A stretch of 6,734 nucleotides of DNA from Anaerolineales bacterium (GCA_011772595.1 WVZH01000296.1:896-7629); one strand, 5' to 3'. Positions 1 through 5,977 are shown, counted from the first letter of the stretch. Program-made: numbers and translations. Notes: a model not told the origin generated them from the letters alone.

Positions 1-248
1 TAATGGTTTGCGTTACTTACCCGAGGCGTGACTTGGCGACTCCATCACCAATTGAGCAACCACTGAGCAACTCCCGTCTTTCGCGCAGTCCCCCAATCAT
101 GTGCACGCTTTGTTAGCTGGCTTGACTGAGCGGAACCAGACTCCTGTCGCCTCCGATGTTCGGGAGAAAGATAGTGCACGGATGACTTTTCAAGAGAGGT
201 AGAACCAACCCTAATGCCACATTGTTCATGCCTACGATGAAAGTCGAT
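1..248. other. Non-coding tail of the MBL-TPR cassette
   Basis: No credible gene is seen here. On the minus strand this is the sequence after the stop codon of the MBL-TPR gene (stop at 249-251). It leads into the 5' half of an attC site at 101-118. Downstream of that half, toward position 1, the sequence should hold the rest of the attC, but no clean GTTRRRY box is visible. A short GCGTG at about 26-30 could pair with CACGC at 104-108 as the L arms. The other end may be degenerate or may lie beyond the window. Confidence 0.6.
101..118 (-). repeat. attC 5' half (R''-L'') after the MBL-TPR gene
   Basis: On the minus strand the gene tail runs into AGCTAAC (118 to 112) followed by AAAGCG. This is the R''-spacer-L'' arrangement of integron attC sites, and it closely parallels GCCTAAC-AAATCG of the well-formed site at 4924-5047. 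The box AGCTAAC is the exact complement of the GTTAGCT box at the other end of this cassette (1527-1533), so the MBL cassette is bounded by matching core boxes. The partner half toward position 1 could not be identified with confidence. Confidence 0.5.
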
Positions 249-1415
249 TTAATCTTCGCTTGTAGGTCTTAGTTTTTTCAGCGCATCAACTGCAGAAGAC
301 ATGTTCGGATATATTGACACAGCCTTCTCATAATTTTCGATTGCCTGTTCTTCGTCTCCGCTCGCCAGGTAAGCTTCACCAAGACTGTCATAGGGGTTAG
401 CAGATTGTGGATAGGCTTGGACATTTAATTTGAACACTTCTATGGCTGCCTCGTTCATATCTCGCCAAAGAAGTTGATAACCAAGCATATTCAGTTCGTT
501 CTCGGTAAAAATGTAGGAATCTGGCTGATTGTTTTTTAATTCCAGGTATTGCTCAATGGCAGCTTCAATACCTTTATCCATAATTGTATAGGTAAGAGTT
601 TCTGATATTGATTTTTTCCCTTGGTCCGACAGACTCTCGTAAGCTTGTGCGATCCAAGCTTCACTGGATACTTGGGAACTGCTCCAATTTTCCCAATCCT
701 TCAAAAGATCTTCCGAAACCATGTCTTGTGCATTCTTTCCATCAGCCATTCCTTGCTTAATCAAATGTGCCGTACTGACAGCCATCTGATAGTGTTCTCT
801 CAGATCGACTAAGGAATAATCGCGACCATGACCAGTAATTATCTTTACATCGGCCGGCAACAACTCTACCAGCTTTCCAATGCTTTCGATGTATTGTTCG
901 GTGTTTCCACCCCGCACCAGATCAAGTGGAGGAAATGTATCCGAGAGGACGAGATCCCCCAGAAATACAACTCCCGAATTGATAAAATAGACAGCCATAT
1001 CGCTGTTGGTATGCCCGGGCGCGGGAATGATCTTTATGTCTTCCCCATTAAAGCGTAACGACAGTTCGTTATCCAGAGTGATGGTGGGTAACTCCTGCCC
1101 TGGGAGTGCATCAAGTCCAAAGTATTTCCCGGCCAGTTCATCACTTGTGTTCTTGTGCGCAATCAGTGTGGCCTCTTCTCCAAGAAGTCCCCTTCCGCCA
1201 ATGTGATCGGCATGGGGATGGGTGATGATGATCAATTTCACGATGCCATCATCAAGTTCTCTTACCTGTTTGTTTAATTCTTCAGCGGTCTGAGCCCACC
1301 CCGTGTCAATCAGCAAGATGCCATCCACCCCTATACAAACACCCAGATTTACGGTGGAATCATTGATAAATAACGAAAACTTGTAGAGCGTTTCAGAGAT
1401 TTTTTCTACTTGCAT
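249..1415 (-). CDS. MBL-fold metallo-hydrolase with C-terminal TPR repeats
   Basis: This is a 388-residue cytoplasmic protein with no signal peptide visible. The N-terminal two thirds is a metallo-beta-lactamase fold. The metal motif THPHADH gives H66, H68, D70 and H71. Further ligands are H135 (in PGHTNSD), D154 (in FLGDLVLSD) and H196 (in TGHGRD). The Asp at 154, in place of the Cys of class B1 enzymes, suggests a glyoxalase-II-like di-metal hydrolase rather than a carbapenemase of the VIM/IMP type. The substrate is unknown. The last 80 or so residues contain TPR-like helices, with PYDSLGEAYLASGDEEQAIENYEKAVSIYP as two adjoining stretches. The start at 1415 is chosen because a perfect AGGAGG (1421-1426) lies 5 bp upstream. 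An in-frame ATG at 1445 would place that site inside the gene. The gene looks lower in GC than the neighbouring IS. It is the sole gene of its cassette. Confidence 0.88.
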   Translation of the reverse strand: MQVEKISETLYKFSLFINDSTVNLGVCIGVDGILLIDTGWAQTAEELNKQVRELDDGIVKLIIITHPHADHIGGRGLLGEEATLIAHKNTSDELAGKYFGLDALPGQELPTITLDNELSLRFNGEDIKIIPAPGHTNSDMAVYFINSGVVFLGDLVLSDTFPPLDLVRGGNTEQYIESIGKLVELLPADVKIITGHGRDYSLVDLREHYQMAVSTAHLIKQGMADGKNAQDMVSEDLLKDWENWSSSQVSSEAWIAQAYESLSDQGKKSISETLTYTIMDKGIEAAIEQYLELKNNQPDSYIFTENELNMLGYQLLWRDMNEAAIEVFKLNVQAYPQSANPYDSLGEAYLASGDEEQAIENYEKAVSIYPNMSSAVDALKKLRPTSED

Positions 1416-1526
1416 CTTGTCCTCCTGAGACATCGATCGTACCACACCCTAAATGTATAGGGCATTTCCAAGGCCCTCACTCCCAACAAATAACCGATGT
1501 ATATTCATAGACAGGTATTTCAAACT
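1416..1526 (-). promoter_or_regulatory. Leader of the MBL-TPR cassette
   Basis: The sequence between the attC core box (1527-1533) and the MBL-TPR start is 111 bp, much longer than the 19 bp seen in the cassette starting at 4923. It holds a strong Shine-Dalgarno sequence at 1421-1426. An internal promoter is possible: the stretch is AT-rich, with TTGAAA at 1523-1518 and TATACA downstream on the minus strand. However, the spacing of about 14 bp is too short to be convincing. Confidence 0.3.
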
Positions 1527-1608
1527 AGCTAACGGCCTCGAGCTGAGCGATCCCGTAATGCTACTCCAGATGGTTATGCGTCGTCGCGAAGGACCCACTC
1601 TAGCGAGC
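1527..1608 (-). repeat. attC 3' part (L'-R'), separated by the IS
   Basis: On the minus strand this segment runs from CTCGCTAGAG near 1606 to the core box GTTAGCT (1533-1527). The plus-strand word at 1529-1547 matches 4926-4944 of the intact attC at 17 of 19 positions (CTAAC-R-GCCTCG-M-GCTGAG). The word CTAGCGA is shared at 1600-1606 and 5031-5037. The R'' box that should complete the site is 1.4 kb away at 2995-3001, across the insertion sequence. Rejoined, the two parts give a 90-bp attC. Confidence 0.82.
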
Positions 1609-1615
1609 TGATTAT

Positions 1616-1625
1616 ATGCAAGCAC
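1616..1625 (+). repeat. Left subterminal inverted repeat of the IS
   Basis: ATGCAAGCAC pairs with the right repeat at 2981-2990 at 8 of 10 positions, or 9 of 11 if the adjoining T at 1615 is counted. It sits 7 bp inside the inferred left end, as in IS1111-group elements. Confidence 0.75.
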
Positions 1626-1689
1626 TGCACCTCCGGCTATCCTCGTCGCAGGTTTTGAGCCGCGCGCTCTCAGACAACAGGAGGTGCAG
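1625..1689 (+). promoter_or_regulatory. RBS-masking inverted repeat before the transposase
   Basis: CTGCACCTCC (1625-1634) is perfectly complementary to GGAGGTGCAG (1680-1689). The second arm contains most of the transposase Shine-Dalgarno sequence AGGAGG (1679-1684), which lies 7 bp before the ATG at 1692. In a transcript that starts upstream of 1625, the 10-bp stem with a 45-nt loop would hide the ribosome binding site. A transcript that starts inside the loop would be free. Such folding would limit transposase synthesis from read-through transcripts. The pairing is seen directly; the regulatory role is inferred. Confidence 0.6.
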
Positions 1690-1691
1690 CC

Positions 1692-2788
1692 ATGTCCTAT
1701 TATCGCGTAGGTTGCGATGCCCACAAATACTGTTCGCTCTTCGCCGTTTTAGACGATCGGGGGAAGCTCATGGAGGAGCAACGTGTCGACCACGAACCAG
1801 GCGCTATCCAAGCTTACCTCTCTCGGTTCCCAGAAGGCACCCCCGTCGCCATCGAAAGTGTCGGCAACTGGTACTGCCTGCACCTGTGGTGCGGCACAGG
1901 TGGATCGTGGACGAGATCGAGGCCGCAGGATGCGTGCCCAGGATGGCCCATGCACTCTTCGCCAAAAAGATGATGGCCCACATCCACAAGACAGACAAGC
2001 TCGACGCACAAGGCCTGGCCACGCTCGAGCACCTGGGGTCTCTGCCCACTGTCTGGATCGCACCCGGCGAGATCCGCAACGCCAGGGAGCTGCCGCGTAC
2101 TCGGATGGCCTTTTCCAAGATGCGCACTGCCTTGAAGAACCGCAGGCACTCCACCCTGGCCAAGTACGCACTCTCTCTGGAAGGTGCCAGTGACGTCTTC
2201 GCCCTCAAGTGGCGACCTCTGCTCCTGCAACTCATCGATAGCCTGCCACAGGAGACCGCCCGCTGCATGCACCAAGAACTCGAACTACTTGGGCAGGTGC
2301 AGGACCACATGGGCCAGCTGGAGACCTGGATCAAGGAACGCATCAAGCTCACCGAAAGCATGCAGCTCGTCCAAAGCCTCCCAGGTATGGGCGTAATCCT
2401 GGCCATCCTCATCACCCTGGAGGTCGGCTCCGTCGATCGCTTCCGTTCCCCAAGTAACCTGGCCAGCTATTCCGGCACGGTTCCCAACGTCAAGAGCAGT
2501 GGCGGCAAGCAGCGCCACGGCAGGATGGTTACGCAGGCCAATAATTACCCGAAATGGGCCTTCATCGAAGCCGCTAACGTGGTGGTCATGAAGCGGAACC
2601 ATCCCCTCTGGCGCCGCAAGCACGTCTCCGTGCTCTACGATCGCATTCGCCGGTGCAAGGGCCACGCTGTGGCCGTCGGTGCCGTCGCCCGTCACTTAGC
2701 CGAAGCCACCTTCTGGGTCCTCACCAAGGCTGAGCCTTATCATGATCCCATGAAGGTATCACCCAGGCAGGGGCAAGCGCGTGGCTAA
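1692..2788 (+). pseudogene. IS110/IS1111 DEDD transposase, frameshifted
   Basis: This encodes the recombinase of the IS. The N-terminal RuvC-like domain begins MSYYRVGCDAHK with D9 and has E55 in AIESVGNW. The reading frame then changes and continues WIVDEIEAAGCVP, with D93 and D96 in KTDKLDAQGL, completing the DEDD set. The C-terminal Transposase_20 domain has LPGMG and the SSGGK motif that carries the family's catalytic serine. The break is explained by 26 extra bases at 1875-1900. Removing them joins NWY directly to WIVDEIEAAG and gives a normal 356-residue protein. As it stands, frame one ends at about 1973 after 93 residues, so the long downstream frame lacks D9 and E55. The start at 1692 has AGGAGG 7 bp upstream. 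The element is probably unable to move by itself unless a helper copy exists. Confidence 0.85.
1875..1902 (+). repeat. 26-bp hairpin insertion inside the transposase gene
   Basis: The inserted bases run from 1875 to 1900. They form most of a perfect 8-bp stem, CACCTGTG (1881-1888) and CACAGGTG (1895-1902), around the loop GTGCGG. The last two stem bases belong to the original gene, so the insert end is placed by the protein alignment of NWY to WIVDEIE. The length of 26 shifts the frame by two bases, exactly as the translated frames require. Confidence 0.6.
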
Positions 2789-2968
2789 CTTGGATCCACC
2801 GAGATCCGTGAGTTGATTGCGATCCCCCTGCCACACATGCTCTTGCCGCTTTGACGGCGCACAGATGTTTCCGGTGTGACCGGCTCGGCTTTGAGACGCT
2901 GGAAGTGATCTGAAGACAGAGAAAGGCCCTCCCCAAGGGAGGAGAGATTCATTTAACGGGGTTGGTTC

Positions 2969-2974
2969 TTGACA
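2969..2974 (+). promoter_or_regulatory. Outward -35-like TTGACA near the IS right end
   Basis: A consensus TTGACA points out of the right end. In many insertion sequences such a box forms a promoter when the ends join in a circle. Here the joined ends would place GATTAT about 20 bp downstream, longer than the preferred 17 bp, so the promoter would be weak at best. In the present location it would drive transcription antisense to the 3' end of the secreted-protein gene. Confidence 0.25.
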
Positions 2975-2980
2975 AGTGTG

Positions 2981-2990
2981 GCGCTTTCAT
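2981..2990 (-). repeat. Right subterminal inverted repeat of the IS
   Basis: GCGCTTTCAT on the plus strand is the partner of 1616-1625. Three bases (AGA) separate it from the inferred right end at 2993, matching the IS1111 asymmetry. Confidence 0.75.
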
Positions 2991-2993
2991 AGA

Positions 2994-3001
2994 TGTTAGG
3001 C
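2994..3001 (-). repeat. attC 5' part (R'' box) separated by the IS
   Basis: On the minus strand GCCTAACA follows the stop codon of the secreted-protein gene by 11 bp. It is the R'' box plus the first spacer base of an attC. The spacer and L'' continue at 1608 on the other side of the IS. The rejoined order GCCTAACA-GCTCGCTAG parallels GCCTAACA-AATCGCTAG of the intact site at 4924-5047. Confidence 0.8.
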
Positions 3002-3012
3002 TGAACCCCGAA

Positions 3013-4368
3013 TTACTTCCAGCACTTCGGCTTAGACACGATGCTGTCGGACCCTTCTATCGGCGTTCCATCGAAGGTCTCGCCCCAAAGAGAGGCTTCC
3101 GTGTCACCGCATTGGATGCCGGTTTCCTGCGTACGAAAATGTAGCAGCAAGTCTAAGTCAGCGTCCCCATCAACGTCTTCAACATGACCCGATGGATGTA
3201 CTATCTCTGCACCATCAGGACCGAACGCGACGGTATCTGGGTCCACGGTCGTCGCATCGAAGGTATCCGTCGTCAAGATCGCCACTGGGATGACGCCCTT
3301 ACTACGTGGGTTAATGGTATTCGGATCGCTGCCGGGCATAATATCAATGTTCACATGGAAGCCTAGGTCGAAGATCGTCCCTACCTGGAGGAAGCTACCT
3401 GGCCCGTCATTGCTAATCTCCATGACGGTTTGCCCTTCGAAGCTCGCGCGACGCACGCCGTATGCAGAAGCATCTCCGCACTGGTCGTCTACGATCCAGT
3501 GCGTTAGTGGCTCCCAAGACCCGGTGCTCTCCCGCATGAACTGGAAATCCCACAGATAGACCTTGAAGAGCCCTGGATAAAGGTAGAACTCCGTACGGAA
3601 GATGATCGGAGCAGCAGAGGAGATGAAGCGTGCATTGCTTTCCGGTGAGGCGAAGGCGACGTTGTAGGTCGTAGGTCCGACGGTTGCCGAGGCGTCCCAC
3701 TGGCGGTACGTGTCGGCGTCTAGTGGGCCCGCGCATTTCCATCCAGTCTTGTCGGATACGAGACCGCCACTTGTGATCATGACCTCTGTGGTCGTCTGGT
3801 TGAGATTCAACTGGGAAATCGCATCGGTCTTCGGAATTGGAAGGTTGTCGATGAGATAGCTCTGCAGTGGAAATACCGATGGCGCGAACGACTTCATTCC
3901 TGTCTTCCCCAGGCCCGCATAATCCGGAATGGCTAACCGAAGACTGGCCTCGCTGACCACACGCTCCCCAGTGAGCGGCCAGGTAGTGCAGATCGGGTGG
4001 TCATAGATCAACCCGAGCGTGTACAAGTTACTCTCAAGGGAATACTTGCGTGCCGCTCCAGGCGTGTAAAGTGGAATGAAACCGAAAAGGATCTTTAGGC
4101 CCAGGTCTGTTTGGTTGTTGTCGGCGACGTGAAACTTGTAGCGCAGCCCTGTGATGTCCTGAGGTCCCAGACCAGGCGGAAAGTAAGCTCTGACACCCAT
4201 GTTGCCGTTGCACTGCGTGGGACTCGAATTGGTGGTGGCATTGGTGCTGAACTCTGCGGGGGGCCCGAAAACTGATCCTGCAGCTTGCGTCCCCGACGTC
4301 AATACGATGACAGACACTATTCCTAACAAAAGGGCTGCCGTACTGATGACAACTCGATTGGTAGTCAT
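3013..4368 (-). CDS. Secreted protein with Ca-binding-type C-terminal domain, function unknown
   Basis: This is a 451-residue protein exported by a signal peptide. The N-terminus MTTNRVVISTAALLLG continues with a hydrophobic run to about residue 27 and a likely cut after the TQAAG region. The central part, roughly residues 35-335, is not recognised. Residues 339-451 resemble a C-terminal module I recall from many environmental bacteria. It begins VNIDIMPGSDPNTINPRSKG, continues VIPVAILTTDTFD, and carries an Asp-rich loop DVDGDADLD near 398-406, which looks like a calcium-binding turn. The start at 4368 is chosen because AAGGAGG (4373-4379) lies just upstream. An in-frame ATG at 4452 would add 28 residues ahead of the signal peptide. 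The gene starts about 27 bp after a degenerate attC core box, and its stop is 11 bp from the attC R'' box at 2995-3001, as expected for a single-gene cassette. Confidence 0.8.
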   Translation of the reverse strand: MTTNRVVISTAALLLGIVSVIVLTSGTQAAGSVFGPPAEFSTNATTNSSPTQCNGNMGVRAYFPPGLGPQDITGLRYKFHVADNNQTDLGLKILFGFIPLYTPGAARKYSLESNLYTLGLIYDHPICTTWPLTGERVVSEASLRLAIPDYAGLGKTGMKSFAPSVFPLQSYLIDNLPIPKTDAISQLNLNQTTTEVMITSGGLVSDKTGWKCAGPLDADTYRQWDASATVGPTTYNVAFASPESNARFISSAAPIIFRTEFYLYPGLFKVYLWDFQFMRESTGSWEPLTHWIVDDQCGDASAYGVRRASFEGQTVMEISNDGPGSFLQVGTIFDLGFHVNIDIMPGSDPNTINPRSKGVIPVAILTTDTFDATTVDPDTVAFGPDGAEIVHPSGHVEDVDGDADLDLLLHFRTQETGIQCGDTEASLWGETFDGTPIEGSDSIVSKPKCWK

Positions 4369-4394
4369 CAAGCCTCCTTTCTGCGGCAAACTGT

Positions 4395-4480
4395 ATCCTA
4401 CGGCTTCGATCTGAGCTGCCCTGCCGATCTGCCGCGGCTTGGAAATCAGCATCCCGCGGGGTCAGCTTTTACGAGATGCC
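4395..4480 (-). repeat. Probable degenerate attC
   Basis: On the minus strand the segment ending at 4395 contains GCTCAGATCGAAGCCGTAGG. This resembles the L'-R' end of the IS-split attC (GCTCAGCTCGAGGCCGTTAG) apart from a few changes, including a T lost from the core GTT. It lies 26 bp before the start of the secreted-protein gene, where a cassette boundary is expected. The opposite half is unclear. GGCTAC near 4470 might be a worn R'' box, so the upper limit is approximate. Confidence 0.35.
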
Positions 4481-4521
4481 ATGTAGCCATCTTATTCTTT
4501 TGAAGATAATTGATCGATATT

Positions 4522-4904
4522 TCATAGCGCTTGAATAGAGATGATCATAGGCGAAATGCCGCTCAATATTAGTGCTCCAATTAGGATTTCTGAGAATAAA
4601 CCACTCCAGTAGGGTCCAGGCTGCAGAATCCTGGGCACATGCTTCAATGTCCCAGCCAATGCTAAGGAGCCTCCAAGAAAGGGGCACCGATGTAGCCCCA
4701 CCGTAGACCTCTTGCGGCCAGGGAGAACACCGTAATTAGCATCGCTGTAAAAAAGCCGGCCAGGATCTGGGCTTGAATGTTGGAAAGACCGAATTCCTCG
4801 TGGACCTCAAAGAGGAAGTCATCAATAAGGTGTGGAATCGCGACACCCACCATGATTGCGCCATTTATCAGCACAAGATTTCCCAAACCACGGGCTTTAT
4901 TCAT
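4522..4904 (-). pseudogene. Small four-helix membrane protein, -1 frameshift
   Basis: The first 80 codons (4904-4662) encode MNKARGLGNLVLING and further hydrophobic sequence, then stop. The other frame continues the same protein style without a gap: after residue 77 comes GGSLALAGTLKHVP and, later, GALILSGISPM, ending at TGA 4522-4524. The joined product is 127 residues with four likely membrane helices, near residues 9-26, 46-64, 69-87 and 103-122. The frame change falls at CCC-TTT-C (minus strand 4683-4677), either a lost C in a C-run or a natural -1 slip site. The Shine-Dalgarno is weak (GGA about 7 bp upstream). The ATG lies 19 bp after the attC core box at 4924-4930, the normal cassette position. 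No family is recognised. A sequencing error is also possible. Confidence 0.65.
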
Positions 4905-4923
4905 AGTTCAATCCATGATGGCT

Positions 4924-5047
4924 GCCTAACAGCCTCGCGCTGAGGCACCGGGGCTATCACCCTGGCCACGAATTCTCGTAACGAATTCCTGAACGATCGA
5001 TCGAAAATCGTGACGCATCCCCGGCCGACCCTAGCGATTTGTTAGGC
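4924..5047 (-). repeat. attC site, 124 bp, intact
   Basis: In the minus-strand direction the site starts with R'' GCCTAAC (5047-5041) and the spacer AAATCG. It ends with R' GTTAGGC (4930-4924). The end boxes are perfect inverted repeats, and the match extends to 9 of 10 with the flanking bases. An inner arm pair CCGGGG (4948-4953) and CCCCGG (5019-5024) can extend the stem. An extra local hairpin GCCTC/GAGGC (4932-4946) lies on one side only. The R''-L'' half follows the pattern targeted by the widely used cassette PCR primers of the HS286 type. The site separates the MoaF cassette from the membrane-protein cassette. Confidence 0.88.
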
Positions 5048-5188
5048 GGCTGTCCAAGATTGGCAGTGATTAATGTGTGGAGTAAGGACAGATCGACAAT
5101 CCGGCCCATCTTTTTCGAACTAACCGGTCTTCAGGCATGTGGTCTACCCGTCCAGTTCGGTTGACTCGCGCGAGTGTTTACCAAACCC
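5048..5188 (-). other. Untranslated tail of the SDR-MoaF cassette
   Basis: No gene is seen in these 141 bp between the MoaF stop and the attC. A perfect 12-bp palindrome, ACTCGCGCGAGT, lies at 5164-5175 shortly after the stop. It has no T-run, so a factor-independent terminator is not supported. A CGAACT/AGTTCG pair further along is probably chance. Confidence 0.4.
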
Positions 5189-5977
5189 TTATAACGGCTG
5201 CATATCGAGGGGATAAAAGGCCATGGACAACTTATTGATTAGCGCACCGGCAGGTGTATTGTCGATTTTACCACTTTTATCAATGGCAAAGAATTTACCG
5301 GTCGATCTCATCTGATCCCAGTTGTAGAAAAATACCGTGGAGACAGGCAGACCGAATTCGCGGAAGGCAAATATGTATTGATTATCATCGAACTTGTAGA
5401 CGGTAGCCATATCCACATCGCTTTCACCATGCAACGGTCCTATGATGCACTGCCATGCATAACGCTTCGAATTCAGGTAGATATGCTCGAAACACTGCCC
5501 TGGGCTATAAACATAAAGCCCACGCAAGCCGATTAGATCACGCGTTGGTGCAGGCTTACGCCCCATCGGTGGAATGGCTGGATCTCCGAGAATCCCGGGC
5601 GAGAAATCATGGACCGCCCGGGGTTCTTGGCCGACATCACCTTCGCGCATAATCGTGCGGATGGAGAGCACTTGCCGAGATTGTATGTTAACGACAAACG
5701 TCTGCGACTGACGAGGTTGTTCGGTAAAAGTCATGTCAATGAAGTAGGTTTCCGGCGCTACTTCCACCACCTCGCACCAGTCCGTACCGCGCTCGTTGTC
5801 GCTTTGCCAGTTGACCTCGTTTTGGTCTACGAACTCGAGATCGAAGGATGTCCCTGTGTCGAGCGTGACCTTCATCGTCATACCCACCAGTGCGGCCGTT
5901 TGGGGAAGACGATGGAACGCCAGTTCCGACGCGTAGTCCTCGTACTTGTAATCCGTTTCACCCTCTCGTTGTGGCAT
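5189..5977 (-). CDS. moaF: MoaF-family protein
   Basis: This is a 262-residue cytoplasmic protein. The second half carries the recognisable MoaF C-terminal signature: DLIGLRGLYVYSPGQCFEH, then IYLNSKRYAWQCIIGP, DVDMATVYKFD, FAFREFGLPVSTVFF and RSTGKFFAIDKSGKI. The first half fits the MoaF N-terminal domain, a small beta-barrel of the lipocalin-like (calycin) type. MoaF was named from a molybdenum cofactor operon, but its biochemical role is unsettled, and such proteins often sit next to dehydrogenases in catabolic clusters. The start at 5977 is chosen because GAGG lies 6 bp upstream. The ATG at 5989 has no Shine-Dalgarno sequence. The gene follows the SDR gene by 27 bp, so the two are probably co-transcribed, and it ends 141 bp before an attC. 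The family call is firm; the function is not. Confidence 0.85.
   Translation of the reverse strand: MPQREGETDYKYEDYASELAFHRLPQTAALVGMTMKVTLDTGTSFDLEFVDQNEVNWQSDNERGTDWCEVVEVAPETYFIDMTFTEQPRQSQTFVVNIQSRQVLSIRTIMREGDVGQEPRAVHDFSPGILGDPAIPPMGRKPAPTRDLIGLRGLYVYSPGQCFEHIYLNSKRYAWQCIIGPLHGESDVDMATVYKFDDNQYIFAFREFGLPVSTVFFYNWDQMRSTGKFFAIDKSGKIDNTPAGALINKLSMAFYPLDMQPL

Larger units (their letters stand above)
1609..2993 (+). mobile_element. IS110-family element, IS1111 group, inserted in attC
   Basis: The ends are set by two independent signs. Subterminal inverted repeats ATGCAAGCAC (1616-1625) and ATGAAAGCGC (complement of 2981-2990) match at 8 of 10 bases. They lie 7 bp from the left end and 3 bp from the right end, the known asymmetry of the IS1111 group. 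Cutting at these ends restores a normal attC (TAGCGAGC joined to TGTTAGGC). No target duplication is seen, although the exact cut is uncertain by one T. The 1385-bp length fits the group. Members of the IS1111-attC subgroup are known to target cassette recombination sites. The element carries one transposase gene, now broken, on the plus strand against the cassette direction. A 205-bp non-coding right end follows it. Confidence 0.85.
2789..2993 (+). ncRNA. Candidate bridge RNA (seekRNA) region in the IS right end
   Basis: The 205 bp between the transposase stop and the right end hold no gene. In IS1111-group elements the guide RNA that pairs with donor and target DNA is encoded on this side. 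The stretch is rich in stem-loops: GGATC/GATCC (2792-2807), GCCG/CGGC (2845-2858), CCGG/CCGG (2871-2883) and CCTCCC/GGGAGG with a 3-nt loop (2928-2942). The last could also act as a stop signal, although no T-run follows it. No guide loop matching the attC target could be picked out by eye, so the RNA is assigned from position and structure only. Confidence 0.4.

Noticed and set aside
205..225. AGAACCAACCC shared with the IS right end in inverted orientation
   Set aside because: Eleven-base matches are expected by chance in a window of this size, and the context gives no support.
249..1415. Carbapenemase-type metallo-beta-lactamase
   Set aside because: The metal site lacks the B1 cysteine, there is no signal peptide, and the TPR fusion is unlike any known resistance enzyme.
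1804..2695. Several minus-strand open frames inside the IS
   Set aside because: They are compositional shadows of the GC-rich transposase gene, with no motifs and no ribosome binding sites.
1616..2788. Long plus-strand frame starting at 1616 as an intact 390-residue gene
   Set aside because: Its first 90 or so residues are the transposase gene read in the wrong frame. The true N-terminus with D9 and E55 starts at 1692 and joins after the 26-bp insertion.
2951..3001. A 51-bp attC running from ATTTAAC to GTTAGGC
   Set aside because: The inner arms are not complementary and the site would be too short. The TTTAAC lies within the IS right end, and the GTTAGGC box pairs instead with the half-site left of the IS.
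4469..4687. 72-codon minus-strand frame after the membrane protein
   Set aside because: It overlaps the real continuation of the membrane protein in another frame, and its translation lacks the hydrophobic pattern.
5095..5165. A second attC-like element with CGAACTAACC near 5120
   Set aside because: The box does not fit RYYYAAC and has no matching partner at the expected distance. The intact attC is already present just beside it.
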